From an uncultured Shimia sp. (GTDB lineage: Bacteria > Pseudomonadota > Alphaproteobacteria > Rhodobacterales > Rhodobacteraceae), in contig NZ_CANMJE010000001.1 of assembly GCF_947498095.1 (NCBI RefSeq), positions 310,001 to 374,000 on the forward strand: DNA of 64,000 bases, given 5' to 3'. Shown here in pieces: positions 8,835 to 17,439 of the stretch. Position 1 is the stretch's first letter; the number at the start of each line of letters is the position of its first letter. The translations under genes were made by a program, and so were the position numbers. The notes beneath the pieces are model-generated. The model was given only the letters and a program-made list of their open reading frames with translations. It was not told the origin of the DNA and made no database searches.

Positions 8835-9197
8835 ATGTGGGGCTTGAAAACTTTTTGTCTCAATCCTGATCTGGCCCGAAAAGTCATTGAAGGGTCTGAA
8901 TACACCGTCCGCGATCAGCAAAACCCATCAGGCGATATCTCGATCGAATTCACCGGGCTAAGTGCAGGCGAAAAGATGCAGGAAGAGCTGTTGATCGGCT
9001 CTGATATGCTGACGACGCCACACCCCAAAATCCTCCGGGCGCAAGAAACCAACCTCTCGGAAATTGAGATCGCCAATGCACTGAATGATCTGAGGCGCTC
9101 AATTGAGCATCGCGATCAGGAAGCCGCAATCAACATGCTCTGCAAGTGGGTTGAAGACTATCGTCTACCAGACAACTCCAAGAACATTGTCGCCTAA
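8835..9197 (+). pseudogene. Truncated FlaA1/CapD-type nucleotide-sugar dehydratase (C-terminus only)
   Basis: The 120-codon frame encodes only the tail of a polysaccharide-biosynthesis dehydratase of the FlaA1/CapD/PglF type. DLARKVIEGSEYTVRD, ISIEFTGLSAGEKMQEELL and TPHPKILRAQE are the conserved C-terminal features. Full proteins exceed 600 residues with a transmembrane N-terminus and a Rossmann domain; both are absent here. Homology begins near base 8863, and the preceding codons (from ATG 8835) look unrelated. It ends flush against the stop of the minus-strand epimerase gene. Best read as a broken gene left by a rearrangement; expression as a short protein is possible but unlikely to be catalytic. 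Confidence 0.8.
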
Positions 9198-10226
9198 TCA
9201 AACCGCGTAGTATTCTCTGTACCATTCCACAAACTTGCGAACACCATCCTGAACAGACGTACTTGGCCGCTCACCTGTGAGATGATGCAAGAGGTCAGCC
9301 GCAGCCCATGTTGCGGGAACATCCCCAGGCTGCATTGGCATTAAGTTCTTTTGAGCTTCTATACCTATCGCGCCTTCGATGGCTTCAATGAATTCCATCA
9401 ACTGAACCGGCGCCCCATTGCCAATGTTCACAACCCGCCAGGGCGCTACTGTGCTGAGGCTTTCAAACTCGGGAATGTTACCGTCGCGCCCCTCAACCTG
9501 CTCAGGAACAGCGTCGATCAATGCGACAATCCCCGAGACCAAGTCATCGATATAGGTAAAGTCGCGCTGCATGTTGCCGTGATTGTAAACATCGATCGGC
9601 GCGCCTTCGAGAATGGCCTTGGTAAATTTAAACAGGGCCATATCCGGGCGGCCCCAAGGACCATAAACCGTAAAGAACCGAAACATCGTGGTTGGTAGCT
9701 TGTAGAGATGGGCATAGGAATGCGCCATCGATTCATTGGCTTTCTTGGTCGCGGCATAAAACGACATCTGGCTGTCAGCTTTATGTGTCTCTGCATAAGG
9801 CATCTCGGTGTTAGCGCCATAGGCAGAAGACGTTGAGGCTAAGAGCATATGCTTGGGTGGAAAGGCGCGGGCGGCTTCGAGAATTTCGAAGGTGCCGATC
9901 AAATTAGATTCAACGTAAGAACGCGGCGCATCAATAGAATAGCGAACACCTGCCTGAGCCGCGAGGTGAACCACGGCATCGGGTCTGTGTGTGTCGAACA
10001 ATGACATCACCAAACCCGGATCTTCGAGGCGCCCGATCACGGATGAGAATGATGGGAATTTTGCCAGATTTTCATGCCGCTTTTCCTTGAGCGCGACATC
10101 ATAATATTCGGTCATCGCGTCCAACCCGATGACGATCCACCCTTCTTGCAACAGGCGCTCAGCAGTATGAAATCCGATGAACCCGGCCGAACCAGTGACC
10201 AAAGCAGTACGCGGGGGGTGAGACAT
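9198..10226 (-). CDS. NAD-dependent epimerase, probably UDP-glucuronate 4-epimerase
   Basis: An extended short-chain dehydrogenase (342 residues) acting on nucleotide sugars. GSAGFIG (12-18) binds NAD; the catalytic YxxxK is in SFYAATKKANE (Y157, K161); LAAQAGVRYSIDAPRSYVES, FRFFTVYGPWGRPDMALF and NMQRDFTYIDDLV are hallmarks of UDP-glucuronate/UDP-galacturonate 4-epimerases. I use ATG 10226 because GGAGG stands six bases before it; an ATG at 10241 overlapping the upstream stop is the alternative. It is last in the run cysQ-kdsB-GT2-epimerase, so it would supply UDP-GalA or a related acidic sugar to the glycan. Confidence 0.83.
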   Translation of the reverse strand: MSHPPRTALVTGSAGFIGFHTAERLLQEGWIVIGLDAMTEYYDVALKEKRHENLAKFPSFSSVIGRLEDPGLVMSLFDTHRPDAVVHLAAQAGVRYSIDAPRSYVESNLIGTFEILEAARAFPPKHMLLASTSSAYGANTEMPYAETHKADSQMSFYAATKKANESMAHSYAHLYKLPTTMFRFFTVYGPWGRPDMALFKFTKAILEGAPIDVYNHGNMQRDFTYIDDLVSGIVALIDAVPEQVEGRDGNIPEFESLSTVAPWRVVNIGNGAPVQLMEFIEAIEGAIGIEAQKNLMPMQPGDVPATWAAADLLHHLTGERPSTSVQDGVRKFVEWYREYYAV

Positions 10227-10237
10227 GGAATCCTCCA

Positions 10238-11479
10238 TCAAACTTCAAACAGTCTGCGTTGTTCCGCAACGCGTGACTTTTCGCCTTTGAGGCGTGCGGC
10301 AAAACTGGTCATTCGAAACAAGGGTTGCTTGCGCTCGGAACGACCAAAGATACCACCCGCTTGTTCCCAGTATCCATCTTCGTGAAAGCGGACCTTGTGA
10401 AACAAGGCCGTCGGCGAGAACAAAAACAGCGAAACTGTCTGACCGCGTTTAACAAGGTCACGCGCCTGATGCCTTAGCCGCTTGGCATTCCATTGGCGAC
10501 CGGCAATGACTGCTATCGTTGAGCCGGCGCGTGATGGAAACGGGCGCAGGCCATCTGCAGATCGCGCAATTCTGGGCAAGGCGCCAATTGGTCTGCTTTG
10601 GCCTGCCTCGTAGCCTTTTGCCAGACCAGACAAAAGACGCCGGACATCTCGCGGCTCCAGAGTTCCGTTTTGCAAATGATGCAAGGCCCGCTTTCGCTGC
10701 ATCACTGTAATGTCTCTCAGTACCTCTTGGTGACGATCCGCGGGGCAGTGTTTTCGTAGAAAGACTGCCAGGCTGGCCCCGATCTGAAACAGGTCGGTCG
10801 GTGCCCGGTTCGCACGCCGCGTTGCATTTGGCAGATAGCCGTGATGCACCTCGGCCAATGGCACAATTGCCGTGGCGTGGCCCTGTGCCGCCAGCCGTAG
10901 ATTCAAATCAGTTTCATCTAGGAAATAGTGAAACGCCGGATCGAACCCGCCAATTTCGGCAAGTGTCTCACGGCGAAACGCCATGTTGGTTCCCTCGGTC
11001 TTAATCGCGCGACGCGCGGTTGGATACAGAACCGAAGGGCGTACATCATCAACGGCCAAATCTTCGGTTGCTCCTGTGGCATCAACACTCTGCGCCTTCC
11101 ATTGGAAGGAGATGCCATTGCGACCACGAACGAAACCACCGGCCGCCTTAACGTCCGGGTCGGCCTCAAAAGGGGCAACAAGATTGGTCAGCCACGTAGG
11201 TTCAGGGACTGCATCATCATCGACAAAGGCCACCAGTTCACCAGCCGCGTGAGCCAGACCAAGATTTCGGGCAGCGGAGATATTTGCTTCGTCAAATTCC
11301 AGCAACTTTGTGGGGTCGGCAAAGTCGCTCTGTTTCACGGCAGCGATCCCTTCTGGATCAGCCACAACGACAACTTCGAAGTTGGAATAGAACTGCTGAG
11401 ACAAGCCCAAAAGACAACGTCGCAAGGCATCGGGTCTGCCCCGGCTTACCACAATGACGCTGACGGGGTCTTGGCTCAT
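10238..11479 (-). CDS. Glycosyltransferase family 2 protein
   Basis: A 413-residue enzyme with an N-terminal GT-A domain: VSVIVVSRGRPDALRRCL, AARNLGLAHA and FVDDDAVPEPTW, where DDD (87-89) is the metal/nucleotide-sugar site. FHYFLDETDLNLRL carries the acidic catalytic-base region (ED-type, here DETD). Residues beyond about 260 form a basic extension of unknown role. Its start overlaps the kdsB stop by four bases, and its own stop adjoins the epimerase ribosome-binding site. The sugar transferred cannot be inferred. Confidence 0.82.
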   Translation of the reverse strand: MSQDPVSVIVVSRGRPDALRRCLLGLSQQFYSNFEVVVVADPEGIAAVKQSDFADPTKLLEFDEANISAARNLGLAHAAGELVAFVDDDAVPEPTWLTNLVAPFEADPDVKAAGGFVRGRNGISFQWKAQSVDATGATEDLAVDDVRPSVLYPTARRAIKTEGTNMAFRRETLAEIGGFDPAFHYFLDETDLNLRLAAQGHATAIVPLAEVHHGYLPNATRRANRAPTDLFQIGASLAVFLRKHCPADRHQEVLRDITVMQRKRALHHLQNGTLEPRDVRRLLSGLAKGYEAGQSRPIGALPRIARSADGLRPFPSRAGSTIAVIAGRQWNAKRLRHQARDLVKRGQTVSLFLFSPTALFHKVRFHEDGYWEQAGGIFGRSERKQPLFRMTSFAARLKGEKSRVAEQRRLFEV

Positions 11480-12276
11480 GGCGTCCCCATCTCAGCCATC
11501 ATCGCTTCGATCCGCGGGACATCTTCGGGATTGTTCAACTCCCAGAACTGCCGTCCACGCGCCTCTACTTCAACGCACAGAACTTTATGACCATGCTCCA
11601 TAAAACGAAGCTGCTCTAGCCCTTCCAGCTGTTCCAGTGGTCCGGCTTTCCAGCGCGGGTAAGCGCCCAGAGCAGACGGACGATAGGCATAGACACCGAC
11701 ATGGTGAAACACAGGCGTTTCGGCATCATCGGCATAGGTCTCGGACGTGAATGGAACCACTTCCTTTGAGAAGTATAAAGCGTGATGTTCTTTGGTGAAT
11801 ACGGCCGTCGTTCCACCGACGCGGTCTGCCTTGCGGTCTTCGAGAAAGCCATTCAATGCCCGACCATCGCAACGCAAGACAGGTGTCGCCACTTCGGCAA
11901 CCGGGTCACGCTTCAATCCTTCGACCAGTTCCTCGACAAACCAAGCAGGGGTCAAGGGTGCGTCACCCTGCAAGTTCACGACGATATCAAAACCACCACC
12001 AAGATTGTCAAATGCCTCGGCGCATCTCTCTGTTCCGTTTGAACAGTTTTCAGACGTCATGACCACTTCGGCGCCAAAGGCCTCTGAGGCTTCGCGAATA
12101 CGGTCATCGTCAGTAGCCACAACAACGCGATCCACTCCGTTCACTTCACAGGCTGCCTCCCAAGAGCGTTGAATGAGGCTTTTGACCTCCCCTGTCGCCC
12201 CTTTGAGGGTTGCCAGCGGTTTGCCGGGATAGCGGGTCGACGCAAACCGCGCAGGGATCGCAATCAGTACGGACAT
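11476..12276 (-). CDS. kdsB: KdsB, 3-deoxy-manno-octulosonate cytidylyltransferase
   Basis: Activates Kdo with CTP to CMP-Kdo, needed for the LPS inner core and for Kdo linkers of some capsules. The signatures are IPARFASTRYPGKPL (7-21), VVVATDDDRI, LQGDAPLTP and LEQLEGLEQLRFMEHG. At 266 residues it is slightly longer than the usual 245-260. Neighbours are cysQ upstream (overlap of one base) and a GT2 gene downstream (overlap of four). Because it sits inside a glycan run rather than an LPS-core cluster, a capsule or exopolysaccharide role is plausible, perhaps as a second KdsB; this is inference. Confidence 0.88.
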   Translation of the reverse strand: MSVLIAIPARFASTRYPGKPLATLKGATGEVKSLIQRSWEAACEVNGVDRVVVATDDDRIREASEAFGAEVVMTSENCSNGTERCAEAFDNLGGGFDIVVNLQGDAPLTPAWFVEELVEGLKRDPVAEVATPVLRCDGRALNGFLEDRKADRVGGTTAVFTKEHHALYFSKEVVPFTSETYADDAETPVFHHVGVYAYRPSALGAYPRWKAGPLEQLEGLEQLRFMEHGHKVLCVEVEARGRQFWELNNPEDVPRIEAMMAEMGTP

Positions 12277-13073
12277 CAGGCCCCTTTCAGATCCACTTTG
12301 GGCGCATAGGCAATGAAGAATGGGTTGGCGAAATCTTCCTTGCCGTATTTTAGCGGCGTATGGTCATCAAAGCGCACGACGTCGCCACCAGCACCCAACA
12401 AAACGGCATGACCCGCTGCGGTGTCCCACTCCATCGTGCGACCAACGCGAGGGTAGATATCCGCCTCGCCCGTCGCAACCAGACAGAACTTGAGTGACGA
12501 GCCCGCACTTTTCATGTCTTTGACGCTGTATTTGCTGATGTAGTCGTCAGTAGCCTGATCGCGATGCGACTTTGACGCCACCACGAACAACGCCGCATTG
12601 TCACTGTCTGCGACGTTAATTTCACGGGTCTCTCCAATGACGTCCAGCGCGAAATCGCCGGTTTCCTCGACCGCCTGACCATCAGCGCGGGTAAAGAACA
12701 TGCGGTTCTTGGCGGGCGCATAAACGACACCACGCTGCGGCACACCGTTTTCGACATAGGCGATGTTGACGGTAAAATCTCCGCGGCGGTGGATGAATTC
12801 CTTGGTCCCATCCAGCGGATCAACAATCAGGAAGGTATCGCCTTTTGCCTTGTGGCTTTCCGCCTGCTCTTCGGTCACCAACATTACATCGCCAAATGAT
12901 GCGCGAAGTCCGGCAGAGATGATCGCGTCTGCCGCCTCATCCGCAGCCGTTACCGGGCTGTCGTCTGACTTAACCTTAATGTCAAAATCGTCGGAGTTGT
13001 AAATGTCCATGATCTTCGCACCAGCTTCGATTGCGAGGCGGCGAATAACCGGGATAAGGGCATCATAGTTCAA
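12276..13073 (-). CDS. cysQ: CysQ, 3'(2'),5'-bisphosphate nucleotidase
   Basis: A magnesium-dependent, lithium-sensitive phosphatase that converts PAP to AMP (or PAPS to APS). PAP is the by-product of sulfotransferases and sulfate reduction. VTEEQ (66-70), DPLDGTKEF (85-93) and EWDTAAGHAVLLGAGG are the metal-binding motifs of the inositol-phosphatase superfamily. I choose TTG 13073 (AAGGGA seven bases upstream), giving 265 residues, normal for CysQ; the frame stays open to 13148 without homology. Its presence in the same block as a PAPS-dependent sulfotransferase is functionally coherent. Confidence 0.88.
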   Translation of the reverse strand: MNYDALIPVIRRLAIEAGAKIMDIYNSDDFDIKVKSDDSPVTAADEAADAIISAGLRASFGDVMLVTEEQAESHKAKGDTFLIVDPLDGTKEFIHRRGDFTVNIAYVENGVPQRGVVYAPAKNRMFFTRADGQAVEETGDFALDVIGETREINVADSDNAALFVVASKSHRDQATDDYISKYSVKDMKSAGSSLKFCLVATGEADIYPRVGRTMEWDTAAGHAVLLGAGGDVVRFDDHTPLKYGKEDFANPFFIAYAPKVDLKGA

Positions 13074-13191
13074 GGAAGAATCCCTTCGGGTAGAAATGTT
13101 GAAATGACTTCTCGCGCCCCTTATGCTTGGATCGTAACGGAACGGCAAGAATTCACTGGCATGACCGGAGTAAACCCGGGAAACTGAGGCG

Positions 13192-14013
13192 ATGTTTCAA
13201 CAAACAGCCCCCAAAAGAAATCTGGGCACGGCCCTGGCGAACTTAGAGCTGATTTATCACTCTGTCGTTCGTAACGTGCGCAAAACGCATGGCAACGCCG
13301 TTATGTCCATTTTGATGAACATGCTTCAGGCGGCTGTCTTCGTAATTGTTTTCTATGTGATGTTTTCTGTTCTGGGCCTGCGCAGCAGCGCGTTGCGCGG
13401 CGATTTCCTCATTTACATCATGAGTGGCATCTTTTTGTTCATCACAAACACCAAAACGATGGGTGCGGTTGTTGCGTCAGACGGCCCTTCATCGCCCATG
13501 ATGAAACACGCGCCGATGAACACATTGATCTCAATAGCGTCGGCAGCACTCAGCACCCTGTACATTCAGGTCTTGTCGATGTTTGCAATTCTGCTGATTT
13601 ACCATGTGCTGGTAACTCCGGTGCAAATTGACGATCCGATTGGTGCATTCGCCATGTTGCTTCTGGCATGGTTCAATGGTCTCGCCATTGGGGTTGTGTT
13701 CCTGGCGCTGAAGCCATGGTTTCCAAACTTTGTCAGCGTTGCAACGCTCGTCTATCAACGCGCCAACATGATTGCCTCGGGCAAGATGTTTGTCGCGAAT
13801 ACCATGCCCAGCGTTATTCTGGCGATGTTCGATTGGAATCCTTTGTTTCATTGCATCGACCAGGCTCGCGGCTTCGCGTTTATCAACTATCAACCGCGCA
13901 ATTCGAGCATTGAATACGCGCTTATTGTCGGAATCGTGCTATTGATGATCGGGTTGATGGGCGAATTCTATACCCGTCGCCATGCGTCGGTCAGTTGGGG
14001 TGCACGTCGATGA
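13192..14013 (+). CDS. ABC-2 type permease, polysaccharide-export-like
   Basis: A 273-residue integral membrane protein with about six hydrophobic segments, among them SILMNMLQAAVFVIVFYVMF, ISIASAALSTLYIQVLSM and YALIVGIVLLMIGLMGEF. The arrangement suits the KpsM/Wzm group of ABC-2 permeases that export capsules or O-antigens across the inner membrane. No ATPase partner (KpsT/Wzt) is adjacent, which is unusual. Its stop overlaps the start of the next gene (ATGA). It diverges from cysQ across 118 bases. The substrate is inferred from the neighbouring glycan genes only. Confidence 0.72.
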   Translation: MFQQTAPKRNLGTALANLELIYHSVVRNVRKTHGNAVMSILMNMLQAAVFVIVFYVMFSVLGLRSSALRGDFLIYIMSGIFLFITNTKTMGAVVASDGPSSPMMKHAPMNTLISIASAALSTLYIQVLSMFAILLIYHVLVTPVQIDDPIGAFAMLLLAWFNGLAIGVVFLALKPWFPNFVSVATLVYQRANMIASGKMFVANTMPSVILAMFDWNPLFHCIDQARGFAFINYQPRNSSIEYALIVGIVLLMIGLMGEFYTRRHASVSWGARR

Positions 14014-14639
14014 AACAGCTTTTAGCACTATTCTTCTTTTTGACTTTCGGTGTCCCGGCGATTGGGCAAGACCTTCCAGCCCTGTTTGATGTAATCAACG
14101 TCGCCTCCGACGATGAGCTAAACGTTCGCGAAGACCCGTCTTCCACTGCGCGTATCTATTCAACGCTGGCGTTCAATGCCCGCAACGTTGAGGTCGTCGA
14201 CTTATCTGATGAAGGAGACTGGGGACTGGTGAACACCGGGGAATCCTCTGGCTGGGTGTCTATGCGGTATCTCGCACTTGCCCCATCAGATGATTGGGAA
14301 ACTGCGGAAGCACATTTGTATTGTAGCGGCACCGAGCCGTTCTGGTCGATGTCCCTGAACGATCCGGCTGAGGGGCAGGCCGTGTTTGCCGCAATGGCGG
14401 AAGAGGGCTCCCGAACCTTCGATATCGACTGGCACGGGGGACAAGCCGGACGAGCATTCACAGCCATAGGTCTGGGCGGCGCAAGACAAGGGCATGACAG
14501 TGCTTTTTCTGCCGTCATTCGGCGAGAAGCCTGCCATGACGGTATGTCAGACCGAAACTTTGGCCTGGCCATAGATCTGTTCATGCACAGTTCTGGAGCG
14601 CCCGATGGTGTCTCAGGCTGCTGTTCGCTTCAACCCTGA
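14010..14639 (+). CDS. Secreted SH3-domain protein with COG3650-like C-terminus
   Basis: The 209-residue protein starts with a signal peptide (MKQLLALFFFLTFGVPAIGQ). A bacterial SH3 domain follows (about 25-90; DELNVREDPSSTARI, GWVSMRYLAL). The second half has CSGTEPFWSMSL and a GCC near the C-terminus, features I associate with COG3650 periplasmic proteins. SH3 domains of this kind often bind cell wall. ATG 14010 overlaps the permease stop and is preferred to an upstream GTG-rich extension. Its 3' end overlaps alkB by ten bases tail to tail. Function unknown. Confidence 0.7.
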   Translation: MKQLLALFFFLTFGVPAIGQDLPALFDVINVASDDELNVREDPSSTARIYSTLAFNARNVEVVDLSDEGDWGLVNTGESSGWVSMRYLALAPSDDWETAEAHLYCSGTEPFWSMSLNDPAEGQAVFAAMAEEGSRTFDIDWHGGQAGRAFTAIGLGGARQGHDSAFSAVIRREACHDGMSDRNFGLAIDLFMHSSGAPDGVSGCCSLQP

Positions 14640-15241
14640 TCCACCACACGCAGCGTCAGATTGATCCTACCCCATTTGGGCAACAGGCGGGATGAGCCGA
14701 ACCGGATGCGATCCACACCATGATGGGCCAACCGAGCCTCTCCTCCCATCACCACCACGTCGCCTGAGCGCAACCACAGCGACTCGGTTTTGCCACCGCG
14801 AGCCACATTGCCCATACGGAACAGTGCCTCATCCCCAAGAGAGATGGACACGACCGGCCAGTCAAAACTGCCTTCGCCTTTGTCTTGATGCATGCCCATG
14901 CGGGCGGTCTCGTCATAATAGTTGATCAGACAGCAATCCGGTTCACGCGTCACACCGGAAACCCGTGCCCAGATGTCTCGCGCTATATCAGGTATCGCGG
15001 GCCAGCCCGCTCCGTCAGGATGGGTCGCTTGGTAACGATATCCGCTTTGATCGGTAACCCATCCAAGCCGACCAGCCGACGTCATGCGGACCGACATAGA
15101 TTTCCCACTGGGCGTGACCGGGTGAAAGAATGGCGCGGCCTTTGCGACCTCACGCAAGTTACTCACCAACACCTCTTGGGACTGCGAATCAACCAGGCCT
15201 TGATAGACCTTGAAACCCCGTATCGTCAGCGGTGTTGGCAT
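14630..15241 (-). CDS. alkB: AlkB, alkylated DNA/RNA demethylase
   Basis: A Fe(II)/2-oxoglutarate dioxygenase that oxidatively removes 1-methyladenine and 3-methylcytosine lesions. Iron ligands are in GMHQDKGE (HxD) and in ARLAHHGVDRI (distal His); RFGSSRLLPKWGRINLTLR supplies the arginines that hold 2-oxoglutarate. WPVVSISLGDEALFRMGN is characteristic of bacterial AlkB. At 203 residues the length is normal. It stands alone, with no ada gene nearby, so adaptive-response control is not evident. The stop overlaps the SH3 gene by ten bases. Confidence 0.92.
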   Translation of the reverse strand: MPTPLTIRGFKVYQGLVDSQSQEVLVSNLREVAKAAPFFHPVTPSGKSMSVRMTSAGRLGWVTDQSGYRYQATHPDGAGWPAIPDIARDIWARVSGVTREPDCCLINYYDETARMGMHQDKGEGSFDWPVVSISLGDEALFRMGNVARGGKTESLWLRSGDVVVMGGEARLAHHGVDRIRFGSSRLLPKWGRINLTLRVVDQG

Positions 15242-15313
15242 GGTGGATTATTCCTTCATGAAACCAGCAGGGCAAAAAACTTCGGATTCTTTGCATCTGC
15301 ATGAAATCTGATG

Positions 15314-15342
15314 CTTGCAGGCCCTTTTTCCGCTCCCTATAT
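15314..15342 (+). promoter_or_regulatory. Candidate RpoH (heat-shock) promoter of dnaK
   Basis: CTTGCA (15314-15319) and CTATAT (15337-15342) are 17 bases apart, close to the alphaproteobacterial sigma-32 pattern (CTTG near -35 and CCTATAT-type near -10). The site lies about 105 bases before the dnaK ATG. The location and spacing suit a heat-shock promoter; use in vivo is inferred. Confidence 0.6.
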
Positions 15343-15448
15343 ACCCTGCGAAGCGCATTCGACCACGGTCGATGCAAACCGGATCGGGGCTTGGATGCCA
15401 CAACGGGTCCAAGTAACGAAAATCGCCTTAAGTCAGAAGGGATACAAT

Positions 15449-17359
15449 ATGAGCAAAGTGATTGGTATCGACCTCGGTACAACGAACTCGTGCGTGGCTA
15501 TCATGGATGGCTCGCAGCCCAAAGTAATCGAAAACTCGGAAGGCACGCGTACGACCCCGTCGATCGTGGCCTTTACAGACGACGAGCGCCTCGTCGGTCA
15601 GCCTGCAAAGCGTCAGGCTGTCACCAACCCAGAAAACACTGTTTTTGGTGTCAAACGCCTGATCGGCCGTCGGTTCGACGATGCAGACCTGGCCAAAGAC
15701 AAAAAGAACATGCCGTTCAACGTCATCAATGGCGGCAACGGCGATGCATGGGTTGAAGCACAGGGTGAAAAATACAGCCCCTCGCAAATCTCGGCCTTTA
15801 TCCTTGGCAAGATGAAAGAAACCGCCGAGAGCTATCTTGGCGAAGAAGTGACCCAGGCCGTCATCACCGTGCCTGCATACTTTAACGACGCTCAGCGTCA
15901 GGCCACCAAAGACGCCGGCAAAATCGCCGGCCTTGAAGTGCTGCGCATCATCAACGAACCGACCGCCGCCGCTCTGGCTTATGGTCTGGACAAAGAAGAA
16001 ACCCACACCATTGCGGTCTATGACCTTGGTGGCGGGACTTTCGACGTGACCATCCTCGAAATCGACGATGGCCTGTTCGAAGTGAAATCGACCAACGGCG
16101 ACACCTTCCTTGGTGGTGAAGACTTTGACATGCGCATCGTCAACTATCTGGCCGACGAATTCAAAAAAGAGCACAACGTCGACCTGACCAAAGACAAGAT
16201 GGCCCTGCAGCGTCTGAAAGAAGCTGCCGAGAAAGCCAAAATCGAATTGTCGTCTTCGTCGCAAACCGAGATCAACCAGCCGTTTATCTCGATGGATCCG
16301 AACTCGGGCACGCCGCTGCACATGGTCATCAAGTTGACCCGTGCCAAGCTGGAGTCGCTGGTATCCGACCTGATCAAGGCCTCGCTGAAACCCTGCCAGG
16401 CCGCGCTGAAAGACGCCGGCATGTCGGCCGGAGAAATCGACGAGATCGTTCTGGTCGGTGGTATGACTCGTATGCCACGCGTGAAAGACGAAGTGACCAA
16501 GTTCTTCGGCAAGGAACCGCACCAAGGTGTGAACCCTGACGAAGTGGTTGCCATGGGTGCCGCCATTCAGGCCGGTGTTCTGCAGGGCGACGTTAAAGAT
16601 GTGGTTCTTCTCGACGTCACGCCGCTGAGCTTGGGTATCGAAACTCTCGGTGGTGTCTTCACCCGACTGATCGACCGCAACACCACGATCCCGACCAAGA
16701 AGAGCCAAATCTTCTCGACCGCGGAAGACAACCAGAACGCCGTAACCATCCGCGTGTTCCAGGGTGAGCGCGAAATGGCCGCCGACAACAAGATCCTTGG
16801 CCAGTTCAACCTCGAAGAGATCCCGCCAGCTCCACGTGGCATGCCGCAGATCGAAGTGACCTTTGACATCGACGCCAATGGCATCGTGTCCGTTGGCGCT
16901 GCCGACAAGGGTACCGGTAAAGAGCAAAAGATCACGATCCAGGCCTCGGGTGGTCTTTCGGACGATGACATCGAAAAGATGGTTCAGGACGCCGAAGACA
17001 ACGCCGAAGCCGACAAGGAACGTCGCGAGTTGATCGAAGCCAAAAACCAGGCCGAAAGCCTCATCCACTCGACAGAAAAGTCGGTCGAAGAGCACTCGGA
17101 CAAGGTGGACCCGACCACGGTTGAAGCCATCGAATTGGCCATTGCCGCGCTCAAGGACGATCTGGAAAAAGAAGACGCATCGGCTGACAAGATCAAGTCG
17201 GGCATCCAGAACGTTACCGAAGCTGCGATGAAGCTGGGTGAAGCCATCTACAAGGCGAGCCAGGAAGAGGCCGGTGACGAGCCAATGGCTGCGGATGAAG
17301 CAGGTGACGAAGACATCGTCGACGCTGATTTCGAAGACCTGGACGACGACAAGCGCTAA
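15449..17359 (+). CDS. dnaK: DnaK, Hsp70 chaperone
   Basis: The major Hsp70: ATP-driven binding and release of unfolded polypeptides together with DnaJ and GrpE. The nucleotide-binding domain shows [16 protein letters not shown] at the N-terminus and [32 protein letters not shown] and [14 protein letters not shown] are Hsp70 signatures. The acidic tail ends in [18 protein letters not shown] 15449, preceded by AGAAGGGA, gives 636 residues, as expected; the frame is open upstream but non-homologous. dnaJ follows after 80 bases. A heat-shock-type promoter lies upstream. grpE is not in the window. Confidence 0.98.
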   Translation: MSKVIGIDLGTTNSCVAIMDGSQPKVIENSEGTRTTPSIVAFTDDERLVGQPAKRQAVTNPENTVFGVKRLIGRRFDDADLAKDKKNMPFNVINGGNGDAWVEAQGEKYSPSQISAFILGKMKETAESYLGEEVTQAVITVPAYFNDAQRQATKDAGKIAGLEVLRIINEPTAAALAYGLDKEETHTIAVYDLGGGTFDVTILEIDDGLFEVKSTNGDTFLGGEDFDMRIVNYLADEFKKEHNVDLTKDKMALQRLKEAAEKAKIELSSSSQTEINQPFISMDPNSGTPLHMVIKLTRAKLESLVSDLIKASLKPCQAALKDAGMSAGEIDEIVLVGGMTRMPRVKDEVTKFFGKEPHQGVNPDEVVAMGAAIQAGVLQGDVKDVVLLDVTPLSLGIETLGGVFTRLIDRNTTIPTKKSQIFSTAEDNQNAVTIRVFQGEREMAADNKILGQFNLEEIPPAPRGMPQIEVTFDIDANGIVSVGAADKGTGKEQKITIQASGGLSDDDIEKMVQDAEDNAEADKERRELIEAKNQAESLIHSTEKSVEEHSDKVDPTTVEAIELAIAALKDDLEKEDASADKIKSGIQNVTEAAMKLGEAIYKASQEEAGDEPMAADEAGDEDIVDADFEDLDDDKR

Positions 17360-17385
17360 GCGCGCAGCATCGGAATTGAAATTGG

Positions 17386-17416
17386 GGGCCGGTCCGGTTG
17401 CCGGATCGGCCCTTTT
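17386..17416 (+). terminator. Hairpin with short T-run between dnaK and dnaJ
   Basis: A twelve-base-pair stem with one G-U pair (17386-17397 with 17401-17412) and a three-base loop is followed by TTTT (17413-17416). It could attenuate or stabilise the 3' end of dnaK mRNA, giving more DnaK than DnaJ from one promoter, as is common in dnaKJ operons. Confidence 0.55.
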
Positions 17417-17439
17417 CATTCCGACCAAAGGAGTAACCC

